Positions 18,601-26,130 of a stretch of 37,729 nucleotides of DNA are shown here, piece after piece. Source of the DNA: Candidatus Nanopelagicales bacterium (GTDB lineage Bacteria; Actinomycetota; Actinomycetes; S36-B12; UBA5976); NCBI GenBank assembly GCA_023260395.1, contig JALQVI010000010.1, forward strand, positions 1-37,729. Reading direction: 5' to 3'. The number at the start of each line of letters is the position of its first letter. Position 1 is the stretch's first letter. Both the position numbers and the translations under genes were made by a program. The notes beneath the pieces are model-generated. The model saw only the letters and a program-made list of their open reading frames with translations. It was not told where the DNA came from and ran no database searches.

Positions 18601-21600
18601 AGGCCATCCAAGTTGACTGGGCTACAACGTGTGTCATTAAAGCTGACGACATGGTTTCCTGTTGGGGATATCGCGGCTCATTAGGTAGCGAGAACTTTGG
18701 TGCAGTGAAGTCAATTTCGCAGGGCTGGCAAGCGCTATGTGCTGTGAAAATGAATGACCGCGTAGTTTGTGGCGGCGAGATTCCTCGAGTGAATGCGGTA
18801 CCAGGCATTTTGCTCACGAATGTAACGCTCGACGTCCTTTATGCACCAACAAGTCCACGTGCGATAACGACGAATATTGTTGACCAGTCGGTGGTGGTTT
18901 CGTGGGATACGCCGCTTTCGGACGGGGGATCACCAATTACGGGGTACACCGCATACATTCCGCAAACGAATTCAACGTGTACGACAACCGTTCAAGACGA
19001 AAATCCATTGTCATGTGCTTTGAGTCTTCCAAGCGAGGCAAATTACGACGTCATTGTTTATGCGACGAATGCAATTGGTGATTCCATCCACTTCACCTTC
19101 AACGCGCCGCGTAAGCAACAGATGTATTTCAGTCCATATTCCGTTAATGCCACGGCATCTGACGGCGAGGTTGTCGACATGGTGTCAAATACACCAAATG
19201 TTTGCAGCGTTGTTTCGTCGATGGCCTCTGGTGCAGGTCCTTCGACATCGCGCATTTCATTGGATCATCCTGGAACGTGCACGTTGACCGCTTCTGTTCC
19301 TGGAGGTGCGCCATCAGTAACACGATCATTTATCGTCAAAGCCGCCCATCGCTTCTCGGGCTTGAACTACAAGATCATGTACTTCGATCGAAACATTCGC
19401 TGGTCTGATGACGGTCGAACTGTGTGTCGCGAAGGAACAACTCCACTTATTGATAGCGTCACAACGTGGCCAAATGGTCGACTTTTTGATACAGACTGCT
19501 CTGTAAATAATTTCATGGTTCATTACTCGGGAAGTATTAAGTGGCCTGGAGTCTATGACGGAACGACCACGACTGACGTTACTTTCCATTCGGTCACCGA
19601 TGATGGTTTCCATCTTGAGATTGATGGGGCAACGATTATTGATGACCCGAATTACCACGGTGACGGTGGTCCAACCTCGGCTCCGATTACTCATCTTGCG
19701 GGACGCAGCTACCAAATTGATGCCTGGATGTTCCAAGGTGATGGCGGTTGGTCTTCACGACTGTTCTGGAACCTAGGTGATGGAAATGGCGAAGTCGTTG
19801 TACCGTCAACTGCCTTTGTTCCAGGTATTGACCTTCCAAAAGAAACGCAGTCACTAACGTGGTCTACCCAGACCCTGGCTCTCGAGTCCGGTCGTGTTGG
19901 GCAGATCTTTAACTTGGCTGCCTCATCAGATGCCGACACGGCTGTCGTTTCTTATGGAACAACAACAGGAGATGCCTGCGAAATCACTGGTGAGAACATG
20001 AATCAAGTTCAGATCATTGACGATTCAAGTCCTTGTACATTCACTGCTTCGAGTGAAGAATCCAATGACATTCAGGCCGCAACACCAATCGAACATACAA
20101 TCACCACAACGGCTGGATTTGGTGTAACTATTACTGAAACTGGCCTTGCGGGAGCTTTGCCTTATTACTTGGATGGTTACATTCCTGGAGTTGGGTATAG
20201 CGGTAATAACTACCGCGATGTATCAGGAACTTCCAACGTTCTCGATCCTCAGTCTCATACGGTCGATCTCTACTGCGTGCCTCAAGATCGCGGACTATCA
20301 CCAATTTCATTAGCAACAGGTATTGCGCTTAGTGAAAATGGACAGTTCTCAACGTCCGTTGAAATTCCACGCAACATTGGTGGTGTCGCAGGCTGTAAGT
20401 TGGCCGGCGCGGTAACTGGTGAAGGTCTGGTGGATACTTGGGCTTCATTGGAATCAGATCCAATTCGCCCGATTTATATCGGAACCTCGTTTATGAATAG
20501 TGCGCCTGTAAATGTTGCGGTCGACTATTGGGGAACCGATGGCTACTCGGCTTACGGCCTCGATTGGGCATGTCCACTTTGTGCCATGCATGCAGCGAAC
20601 GAAAACGGTTCATTCGCAGTCGCCAACCAACGCAATCCAATGGCAGTCGACACAGTCAATCACTCGATGTGGAGCTATGCGGGTACGCATAATCCGATGT
20701 CAGTCAATGACAACTTCAAGTTGGCTGATCCACGTGATTCGGCGGCAACGGTTGACTACTCGGATTTCACTGTTGACCGTCAGCCGGTGTACACCGCGAA
20801 AATGGCCATGGATCTTGGCTCCACATTTGGAAGCGACTATCCAGCAATAGACGTTCGCGTAGGAACAGACTCGCAAACTGGCGCATACATCATCACGGAA
20901 ACTTCGCCACTTTGGCGATGCACCACTGATGGAGCGAAGTTGTGGAGCAGCAATTGCGGAGATGTCATTAAGGCTCCTGTTGAGATGACTCGAATTACTA
21001 CGTTGCAACCAACGGGTACTTCTTATTACATAGAAGACAGCTACATCTCTACAGATAGCAATTCTCACACCCTGGTAACGGCGTCAGAAATGTATTCGAC
21101 GAGCGCAGCGAATCTGCAGTTTAAGATCACTTCCGGAATTGAACATCCGATGGCGAACTTTGACTATGTTGCCCAGAGTCAAAACATTGTGGGAACTGGT
21201 TCCACGATGAAGATTCTTACCAAGTTTGATGGTGCGGGTGACGTTGCAGATAACACTGTTATTGGATCTGCGAGCTTCTCGCCATCACCAACTCGATTTG
21301 TGACGGCTAAGACAGGGCCGAACGATACTTCTGCCCATGGAATGAACGTCGTTTACGCTGATCAAGTATTGCCAGCAAATGGTCACGCAGTAACGATGCG
21401 CCAGGCTTACACAGTTGCTCGAGACGATTCAGCTGCGCAGGAAGCAAGCCTCACAGCTTCTGCTTTCTTGTCATCAGGTCGTTCAGTACTCGGACAGCGG
21501 ATCTCTGTTGATTCCGTCGAAGATCGCGACTTTAGTGATGCAACAACAACAATTCGGGGAAGCTCAACTGCTTCGCTTCCGATTGCATATTCATCAACGA

Positions 21601-22427
21601 CGCCGCGAGTTTGCTCTGTGGGATCGAGCACGCTGAATGGACAAGTAAGTCAGGCAACCGTTACTTTCGCCGGTGCAGGAACGTGTCACATAAATGCTAC
21701 CCAGCCGGGAAATGATTATTTCCTAGCGGCAACGAGCCAAACCGAGTTCTCGGTTCGATTGAGCGCTCCATCATTGCCACGAAATGTCACTTCAGTAATT
21801 TCAGGCTCTAAGGCAACGATTAATTGGCTCGAACCTGAAAACTCTGGTGGCTCGGCAATTTCAAAGTATGTTGTCACGGCTACAAGTGGCGTGGAAATCA
21901 AGACAGTGACTGTAAATCGTGTTGGTAACGGTGTAACACCTACAAGCGCAATATTTACAACGTTGCGTCAAGGCGTCACTTACCAAGTCACTGTCACGGC
22001 AACCAACGTTGGTGTTGGCTCGCAGACAGAACTTACGTCAACCGCATCGACAGCCGTCTCTGTAAAACTTCCAACCGTTATTTATGTCAGCGGCTTGAAG
22101 TGGACGGTGGTGGGCAACAAGCCAGTCAAGGTAGGCAACACGCTGTCGGCAACGAAGGGCACATGGGCAGGTGCTGGAATCACATACAAGTATGAGTGGT
22201 ACCGATGCGCCAAGATCTACAGCACACCTGGCACAACTGGCGTAGCTACAACTGTCCCTAAAACTGGCGCAGGTAAGTGCGTTGTTATTGCCAAGGCCAC
22301 TGCTGCGACATACAAGCTTGTAGCAGCGGACAAGGGCAAATTCATTGTTCTGTCGACCAAGGCAGTTAATGCAGGTCTCGCAGCAGGTGTGACGATGTAC
22401 ACCAAGAGCACGGAAGCGGTTAAGTAG
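12660..22427 (+). CDS. Giant (~3255 aa) secreted protein: Ig-like repeats, five [Fn3 + 7-bladed RCC1-like propeller] units, PA14 domain, unassigned region, C-terminal Ig/Fn3-like domains
   Basis: The ORF track starts at GTG 12792, but the frame is open to 12630 (stop TGA at 12627). From ATT 12660, 6 nt after GGAGG (12649-12653), it encodes (I/M)NTRKFLSSRSVRWLKVSRIAAVTTALAIGASVLGASPASASA, a classic signal peptide. Confidence 0.85.
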   Translation: MNTRKFLSSRSVRWLKVSRIAAVTTALAIGASVLGASPASASAGVTPQVLAWDSNPASSAPFAYNAILPLAASSDSGLAVTFGTTTPEVCTVDGSSLTIISGTGTCEYYAEQLGDDTFAEATRLTESVAVEKLAQTISFSGINNQSDASPDPTLVFSVDSTLEAIATSNTPAVCTVASGTVHIVTPGTCSITVSQPGNNNYSAATPVTQRFVISSSRPAMPQNVWIERGSHQVTVHWNEVTNVGDAAIDSYTATANPSGPSCSTAANQTSCVITNLNDGTEYGISVFATNAYGNSPVTTPMGLGTAVDVPMWEAPYSCGIDGSKHVQCWGDNSYGRATPPSDLTNVKSIGVSDIHACALTEAGRVVCWGYNDDGRSTVPADLPVAEQLSVGDTQNCIVANGGDLRCFGANAQAYDIPSDLGPVTSVSAGFADICAIKTNGQVVCWGNNRGGIESLMPTGLSNAVQVSVSLNTACVLKADHTFVCWGDELPGQTQPTITGDIRKVESNSYQTCVLTTTGKLTCWGEDWWGRISRKPADLPPVSDFEISRTHVCVSLSQGGGVRCWGYDNSQAVQVAGSLVYGSKILMASVPSVPRNVFARRGDQSATISLDPPLNNGGAPISSYSVVTVGFPTKQCTIDPTDPNLSCTVEGLTNGRSYSFVVRAVNVAGSSMPAVPLDAIYVSGSSGYTQCAVLANHTVTCWGWNPDSYVIRTVPSDLHNAVAVAIPATDEGACAVTTEGTIRCWGTGWGVNVFQGPGVPTDSGYVGITASVYNICAWKSNGAVVCWGWDGTGQVSGVPSGAVSKVTATHEHGDCAVMQDHTFTCWGISRGLDTSSAPSQVKDFVGSTNAWCAIDMADVLSCGGDGNIANNIPVDIGLVKSVAIEISNACAIKMDDTVVCWGGNGYGVTNVPADLGGVRSVYIGWVESACAIRLDGMPQCWGHVEAQGAVPTGVVVTPGRVPRAPNGVGARNTTVGVEVSWSAVVDNGGFPISGYRATATPGNASCTTTGTSCLIKGLDRGQRYSFQVTATNEEGTSQPSRISTPAVGVATEARDQPYGCVITGGLREIECWGNNQNGRATPPTNFDHVSQITLGSDHGCAINDSGELRCWGVNNSGNIPAGLDSVIKISAGRYKTCAINSQHDLRCWATDGQVSIPDTVGKVIDVSVGWEEICAIREDRSVTCWSVNWGSLTDPEVAITDAESIAVGQGTACAVSVGGTLRCWGNNANLWLPTDLGRVKKIDIVESRGFCAVTVTDQLRCWGEDWNGRFSRQPANLGSVSDVSVNDGMTCVVLLGGKGTRCWGVPDINWADGMAPGWRYGATLVASVQPSAPRNAVAIYGDSKVTIQFDAPLSNGGLPITSYLVKARGTTKSCEVAGDATNLACDVTGLTNGSTYTFSVVARNDVGTSKSVATMKLLDISGRRGLAYCAVKVDHKVTCWGWIENFGVKDTLPADLPLAKKIAINWDVDAGCIITLQDTVRCWGGGWGGWNGALVSPLAHVTQLEMGQYHACALTESGAVTCWGYSEGNRTAVPTDLGPVSKIFMSMGSTCALQRDGQVICWGSILPPSEVTSQFTDVIDLGIADEEWCVIHSDHSLGCYGYVGEVSAVPAEVGTVKSVTLGERNACAIRMDDSAVCWGNNDYGKSEVPGSDVGVAKIVAGREASSCLIDFNADVVCWGYTGDTRSESFTTLSAKPGGAPSSPLNVRATNAPRGVRVTWDVPAENGGYPITGYTARAQPGNKSCSTTVGVSVNPLTCVIVGIESGAQVNVGVTATSVAGTSDMFTSTLETAQVSVEYEHVCAVTSSGTVKCWGNNDNGQTIVPSNLGTVTQVATSVRASCALNTQGEVRCWGEANTGGMAPSDLGAATKITMGISNACALLVDTTVRCWGENGNGQNNIPAGTTNVTSINAQSRSTCLVFADKSSSCYGQVWPVPSDLGEVLDIIGDEWHTCAMLVDHSLRCWGDGNWSYVPSEFAAPNSIKAIQVDWATTCVIKADDMVSCWGYRGSLGSENFGAVKSISQGWQALCAVKMNDRVVCGGEIPRVNAVPGILLTNVTLDVLYAPTSPRAITTNIVDQSVVVSWDTPLSDGGSPITGYTAYIPQTNSTCTTTVQDENPLSCALSLPSEANYDVIVYATNAIGDSIHFTFNAPRKQQMYFSPYSVNATASDGEVVDMVSNTPNVCSVVSSMASGAGPSTSRISLDHPGTCTLTASVPGGAPSVTRSFIVKAAHRFSGLNYKIMYFDRNIRWSDDGRTVCREGTTPLIDSVTTWPNGRLFDTDCSVNNFMVHYSGSIKWPGVYDGTTTTDVTFHSVTDDGFHLEIDGATIIDDPNYHGDGGPTSAPITHLAGRSYQIDAWMFQGDGGWSSRLFWNLGDGNGEVVVPSTAFVPGIDLPKETQSLTWSTQTLALESGRVGQIFNLAASSDADTAVVSYGTTTGDACEITGENMNQVQIIDDSSPCTFTASSEESNDIQAATPIEHTITTTAGFGVTITETGLAGALPYYLDGYIPGVGYSGNNYRDVSGTSNVLDPQSHTVDLYCVPQDRGLSPISLATGIALSENGQFSTSVEIPRNIGGVAGCKLAGAVTGEGLVDTWASLESDPIRPIYIGTSFMNSAPVNVAVDYWGTDGYSAYGLDWACPLCAMHAANENGSFAVANQRNPMAVDTVNHSMWSYAGTHNPMSVNDNFKLADPRDSAATVDYSDFTVDRQPVYTAKMAMDLGSTFGSDYPAIDVRVGTDSQTGAYIITETSPLWRCTTDGAKLWSSNCGDVIKAPVEMTRITTLQPTGTSYYIEDSYISTDSNSHTLVTASEMYSTSAANLQFKITSGIEHPMANFDYVAQSQNIVGTGSTMKILTKFDGAGDVADNTVIGSASFSPSPTRFVTAKTGPNDTSAHGMNVVYADQVLPANGHAVTMRQAYTVARDDSAAQEASLTASAFLSSGRSVLGQRISVDSVEDRDFSDATTTIRGSSTASLPIAYSSTTPRVCSVGSSTLNGQVSQATVTFAGAGTCHINATQPGNDYFLAATSQTEFSVRLSAPSLPRNVTSVISGSKATINWLEPENSGGSAISKYVVTATSGVEIKTVTVNRVGNGVTPTSAIFTTLRQGVTYQVTVTATNVGVGSQTELTSTASTAVSVKLPTVIYVSGLKWTVVGNKPVKVGNTLSATKGTWAGAGITYKYEWYRCAKIYSTPGTTGVATTVPKTGAGKCVVIAKATAATYKLVAADKGKFIVLSTKAVNAGLAAGVTMYTKSTEAVK
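13596..18840 (+). repeat. Higher-order coding repeat: five RCC1-like propellers (35 blades) separated by Fn3 domains, period about 2.22 kb per two-propeller unit
   Basis: First blade Cys codons at 13611, 15834 and 18057 (spacing 2223 and 2223); corresponding Cys of propellers 2 and 4 at 14727 and 16941 (2214). Every blade carries C-x9/10-C-[W/F/Y/G]-[G/A/S]. Confidence 0.9.
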
Positions 22428-22481
22428 GGGAGTCAGTAACAGGTAAAGAGCTGAGGGAAGCAGGTTTTTTAAAGCATTGAC

Positions 22482-22498
22482 AGATTGTCTGACAATCT
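22482..22498. promoter_or_regulatory. Predicted GntR (FadR/FCD type) operator
   Basis: AGATTGT-CTG-ACAATCT, perfect 7-bp arms; contains TTGTCTGACAA matching the TNGTNNNACNA core of FCD-type GntR operators; upstream of a TATAGA (22510-22515). Confidence 0.7.
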
Positions 22499-22570
22499 TG
22501 GAAAACTCCTATAGAGTGGGCGCAAAGCCCGATTGAATAAGCCAATTCGGCCCGCGCTCAAGGAGTAACA

Positions 22571-23476
22571 ATGTCTCGCAAAAACGCCAATCTGACCGGA
22601 ATTTTGGTCGCCTGTGTCACGCCATTCACCGAAGACGGCAGTGCTGTTGACGTAGCGAACTTACATGCTCAAGTTGACCGCATGGTTGCAGCTGGCGTTC
22701 ACGGTCTCGTGCCAACTGGTACGACTGGCGAATTCACGACCTTGACCAATGTCGAATACGAACAGGTCATCGCTGAATTCGTCAATGCTGCAAACGGTCG
22801 CGTATCGGTTGTGCCAGGCATCGGTTCAACATCAACTGCACGCGTCATCGAGCTCGCACAGCATGCAGAAAACGCCGGCGCCGATGCAATCATGTTGCTC
22901 CCGCCGTTTTATGACGCACCTGCATTCCCTGCACTCAAAGTTTTCATGACCAGCGTTGCTGAATCCATCACCATCCCGATCATGTACTACAACGTTCCAG
23001 GTTGCACCGGTGTTAGTTTGTCCGCCGACCAACTCGCCGAACTCGGCGACATCCCTGGCGTTGACTTCATGAAGGACACTTCAGGCGACGCCGTGTCATT
23101 GACCAATCTCATTGTCAGCAAGGGCGACCGTATCCAAGCATTCAACGGTTGGGATTCACTTACATTCGTAGGTATGTCACTTGGTGCCAAGGCATCGGTC
23201 TGGGGAATGGCCGGCTTCATTCCAGAGCTCGCTGTCGAATTGTGGAACACTCTCGCACGCGACAAGAACCTCGAAGGTGGTCGTGCACTTTGGGCAAAGT
23301 TATGGCCAATTGCAGACTTCGTTGAGTCAGTGAACTATGTCGCAGCCGTTAAGGCAGCACACGAACTCATCGGCTCACCAGCCGGACCAGTTCGACCACC
23401 AGTGTTGCCATTGAGTGGTGAAGACCGCGAGACACTTCGCAGTTTGCTTCAGGCTGCAGGCGTAAAGACTGTTTAG
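22571..23476 (+). CDS. Dihydrodipicolinate synthase/N-acetylneuraminate lyase family protein
   Basis: GTTGEFTTLT, YYNVPG, FMKDTSGD (Schiff-base Lys); AGGAGTAACA before ATG. Confidence 0.9.
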   Translation: MSRKNANLTGILVACVTPFTEDGSAVDVANLHAQVDRMVAAGVHGLVPTGTTGEFTTLTNVEYEQVIAEFVNAANGRVSVVPGIGSTSTARVIELAQHAENAGADAIMLLPPFYDAPAFPALKVFMTSVAESITIPIMYYNVPGCTGVSLSADQLAELGDIPGVDFMKDTSGDAVSLTNLIVSKGDRIQAFNGWDSLTFVGMSLGAKASVWGMAGFIPELAVELWNTLARDKNLEGGRALWAKLWPIADFVESVNYVAAVKAAHELIGSPAGPVRPPVLPLSGEDRETLRSLLQAAGVKTV

Positions 23477-23484
23477 TCTGACAA
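23474..23484. promoter_or_regulatory. Second predicted GntR operator, upstream of gntR
   Basis: TAGTCTGACAA matches TNGTNNNACNA and shares GTCTGACAA with the 22485-22495 site. Confidence 0.55.
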
Positions 23485-23494
23485 ACTTAAACCC

Positions 23495-24175
23495 ATGAGT
23501 GAGACCAGAACTGTGGCAGGCGAGAATCTTTCGCCTGCCCGTTCTATGTCCCGCAAAGATGGTGTGGTCGTAGAAATTCGTCGCGCGATTGTCACAGGCG
23601 CATTACTGCCCGGCCAAAAGCTCACAGAGTTAGACCTCGCGAAGAATCTTGAGGTAAGTCGGCAAACTGTGCGAGAGGCTCTAGCGCAACTCACACGTGA
23701 AGGCCTTTTGGTCCAAGAGCCATACAAAGGTATTCATGTTGCATCGCCGAGCGCACAAGACATCATGGACTTGGCACTGTTGCGTGAATCGCTCGACTTG
23801 CTCGCTCTGGATCAGTTACTCAAGGACCCCACAGGTGAGGCGTTGCAGCACGTTGCAGCTGCTTGGGAAACGTTTAAACACCTTGAAAATGATGATGATC
23901 CACTGGTTCGCCATCAGGCACACATCGCGTTCCATCATGCAATCTGGTTGGCATCAGGCAGTTCGACGTTGTTGCATGTTGCACCAGTTGTTGAAGGCCT
24001 CATGACGGTTGCGCTTGCTCGAGACCTTCAACTTCGCCAGGACCCACAGCGTGAACACTCAATTCACGAAAAATATGTTGAGGCAATTCTTTCTGGCGAC
24101 CACGCTCGTGCTACTGCTGCGATTCATGATCACACCGTTGGTAGCGCCAGTGAACTCGTTCACATGCTTGGTTAA
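23495..24175 (+). CDS. GntR-family regulator, FCD domain
   Basis: wHTH GQKLTELDLAKNLEVSRQTVREALAQLTREGLLVQEPYKG; C-terminal FCD with HIAFHHAIWLASG and H residues typical of metal binding. Confidence 0.92.
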   Translation: MSETRTVAGENLSPARSMSRKDGVVVEIRRAIVTGALLPGQKLTELDLAKNLEVSRQTVREALAQLTREGLLVQEPYKGIHVASPSAQDIMDLALLRESLDLLALDQLLKDPTGEALQHVAAAWETFKHLENDDDPLVRHQAHIAFHHAIWLASGSSTLLHVAPVVEGLMTVALARDLQLRQDPQREHSIHEKYVEAILSGDHARATAAIHDHTVGSASELVHMLG

Positions 24176-24241
24176 AAGTTTCAGTTCAGTTAGTCGACTG
24201 AATGTGTTTTCGCTCGTACAGAAGCCATAAACAAATCGACG

Positions 24242-25219
24242 TTAAAGTGCTGCCGAGTTTTCGGCTACGACTTCTGCGCTCGGAGAATGTGAACGTGCTT
24301 TTTCCGCAACGATAATTCCAATGACAACGACGGCTGAGCCAACGATTTGAATTGGGTGCAGGACTTCACCTAAGGCAATCCATGCAATCGCTGACGCTAC
24401 TGGAACTTCAGAAAGCGCCATAATGCTTGCCCCTGCGCCACCGATATGTTTAATTGCCATGACTGCCAGCACGAAAGGAACAACAGTTCCGAAAATCACC
24501 ATGTACGTAAAGAAGGGCCAAATTGGCATACTCATGTCGCTCGTGGTGAAAGGCTTAACGACCTCGGTCAACACGTGCCACGGGTAATCCCAGATTGGTC
24601 GGGCAATTGCCCAGAAACTTGATGCAAAGATTAGCGCCCACATCGTCACCGAAACGGCATCGCGTTCTTTGCCAACGTGATCGCCAAGCAAAAAGAAAAT
24701 AACCAATGCGATCATTGAGAGGATAGAAAAGAAGAATCCAACCGGATCGAGATTAAACCCGTCCCATACTTGAGCTGCCATAGCGAGTCCGATGAACGCG
24801 AGCAACAAACCAATCCAGATCGTCCATTTAACTGGCTCTTTTCGGACAAAACGCACCCAGAGCACAACGAAGATCGGGGCAGTAAATTGCAAAAGTAATG
24901 CAATGCTGATGGGCATGCGTGACATTGCTTCGTAGTAAAACCATTGCGCGAATGCCATACCTGCGATTCCATAGGCAGGAAGTAACCACAATTCACGACG
25001 TGACAATTTGAATTTATTTCGCTGACGAATGGCAACGTACACAATCAAAATCAACGCAGCTCCAGTTGCACGAAACTGAACTACTCGCGTGGCATCATCC
25101 ACATTCTGAAGAATTACCTTGCTTGCAGTGCCATTGATGGCGAAACAGGTTGCCGCGAGCAAGTAAAGCGCGTAGCCAATTATTGGGCGCTTCGTTGGGG
25201 TCTGTGTTGCATTAGACAT
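24242..25219 (-). CDS. DMT/EamA-family transporter
   Basis: Start reassigned to ATG 25219 (MSNATQTPTKRPIIGYALYLLAATCFAINGTASKVIL); ~10 TM helices; ALSEVPVASAIAWIALGEVL. Confidence 0.88.
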   Translation of the reverse strand: MSNATQTPTKRPIIGYALYLLAATCFAINGTASKVILQNVDDATRVVQFRATGAALILIVYVAIRQRNKFKLSRRELWLLPAYGIAGMAFAQWFYYEAMSRMPISIALLLQFTAPIFVVLWVRFVRKEPVKWTIWIGLLLAFIGLAMAAQVWDGFNLDPVGFFFSILSMIALVIFFLLGDHVGKERDAVSVTMWALIFASSFWAIARPIWDYPWHVLTEVVKPFTTSDMSMPIWPFFTYMVIFGTVVPFVLAVMAIKHIGGAGASIMALSEVPVASAIAWIALGEVLHPIQIVGSAVVVIGIIVAEKARSHSPSAEVVAENSAAL

Positions 25220-25335
25220 CGTTTTCCCAGTGTAGAGAACTGTGATTTTGTGCGAATTGGTAACCAGCATTCGAGATGCCCAATAGGCTGAAGTAATCAC
25301 AAAAGCATTGGTCTAGTTGAAGAATTGAGCAATTC

Positions 25336-26121
25336 ATGCGTTTAGGTTTCGTTGGTGTCGGTGCAATTTCTTCTGCGGTGGTTGATGCGTTGATGACGGG
25401 TCCCAAGGCATCTGACCTGGAGATTGTGCTCTCCCCGCGAGGAGCGGATCGCAGCGCTCGTCTAGCGTCGCTTTATCCACGCACAACAGTCGTTGCCGGT
25501 AATCAGGCAGTTCTAGATAACAGCGATATTGTGTTCATGGGTGTCCTACCAGGCCAAATGAATGATGTTTGTGCCGAGTTAAATTTCCGTGCTGATCACA
25601 CAGTTGTGAGTTTGATTGCTGGTATGCCACCGACGACGGTGGCGACCATCGTTGCGCCGGCTACATCGGTGACTCAGATGATTCCGTTGCCAGTCATTGC
25701 GTTGCACGCTGGTCCTTTGGTTGTGAGCCCAGGTATTCCTGTGATTTTGGATTTGTTCGAAGGCTGCGGCGATTTAGTTGTCATCGATGATGAATCTGAA
25801 ATCTTAATTCTCAGCTGTGCATCTGCGGCGATGTCATCATTCTTTGAATTCCAAAACACAGTTATTAATTGGTCGACTGGCCACGGCCTTGCTCCAGAAA
25901 TTGCTCATGCGTATGCAACCTCGTTGTTCAAGGGCCTCGCAACCGAAGCCATGCATGCGCCAACTTCTGAATTGCCAGAAATGCCGCGGAAACATGAAAC
26001 TCCTGGCGGTCTCAATGAGTCCGTGCGTAATGCATTGATGAGCGCTGGCATGTTCGGCAAGTTAGATGAGGCGCTTGAGCATATTTTCGTCACTCGAAAT
26101 CGCGCAAAGAAGAACGATTAA
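25336..26121 (+). CDS. Pyrroline-5-carboxylate reductase-like NAD(P)-dependent oxidoreductase
   Basis: N-terminal Rossmann MRLGFVGVGAISSAVVDALM, VSLIAGMP, C-terminal ETPGGLNE (compare PGGTT in ProC). Confidence 0.78.
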   Translation: MRLGFVGVGAISSAVVDALMTGPKASDLEIVLSPRGADRSARLASLYPRTTVVAGNQAVLDNSDIVFMGVLPGQMNDVCAELNFRADHTVVSLIAGMPPTTVATIVAPATSVTQMIPLPVIALHAGPLVVSPGIPVILDLFEGCGDLVVIDDESEILILSCASAAMSSFFEFQNTVINWSTGHGLAPEIAHAYATSLFKGLATEAMHAPTSELPEMPRKHETPGGLNESVRNALMSAGMFGKLDEALEHIFVTRNRAKKND

Positions 26122-26130
26122 TTTTCTTCG

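Noticed and set aside
13600-18800. Recurring TG(T/C)TGGGG-type DNA word in the 12.7-22.4 kb region
   Set aside because: It encodes the CWG core of RCC1-like blades in one frame with irregular ~100-180 bp spacing; not a CRISPR array or non-coding repeat.
22477-22515. TTGACA ... TATAGA as a promoter for the dapA-like gene
   Set aside because: 27-bp spacing is too long for a sigma70-type pair; only the palindrome is retained as a regulatory call.
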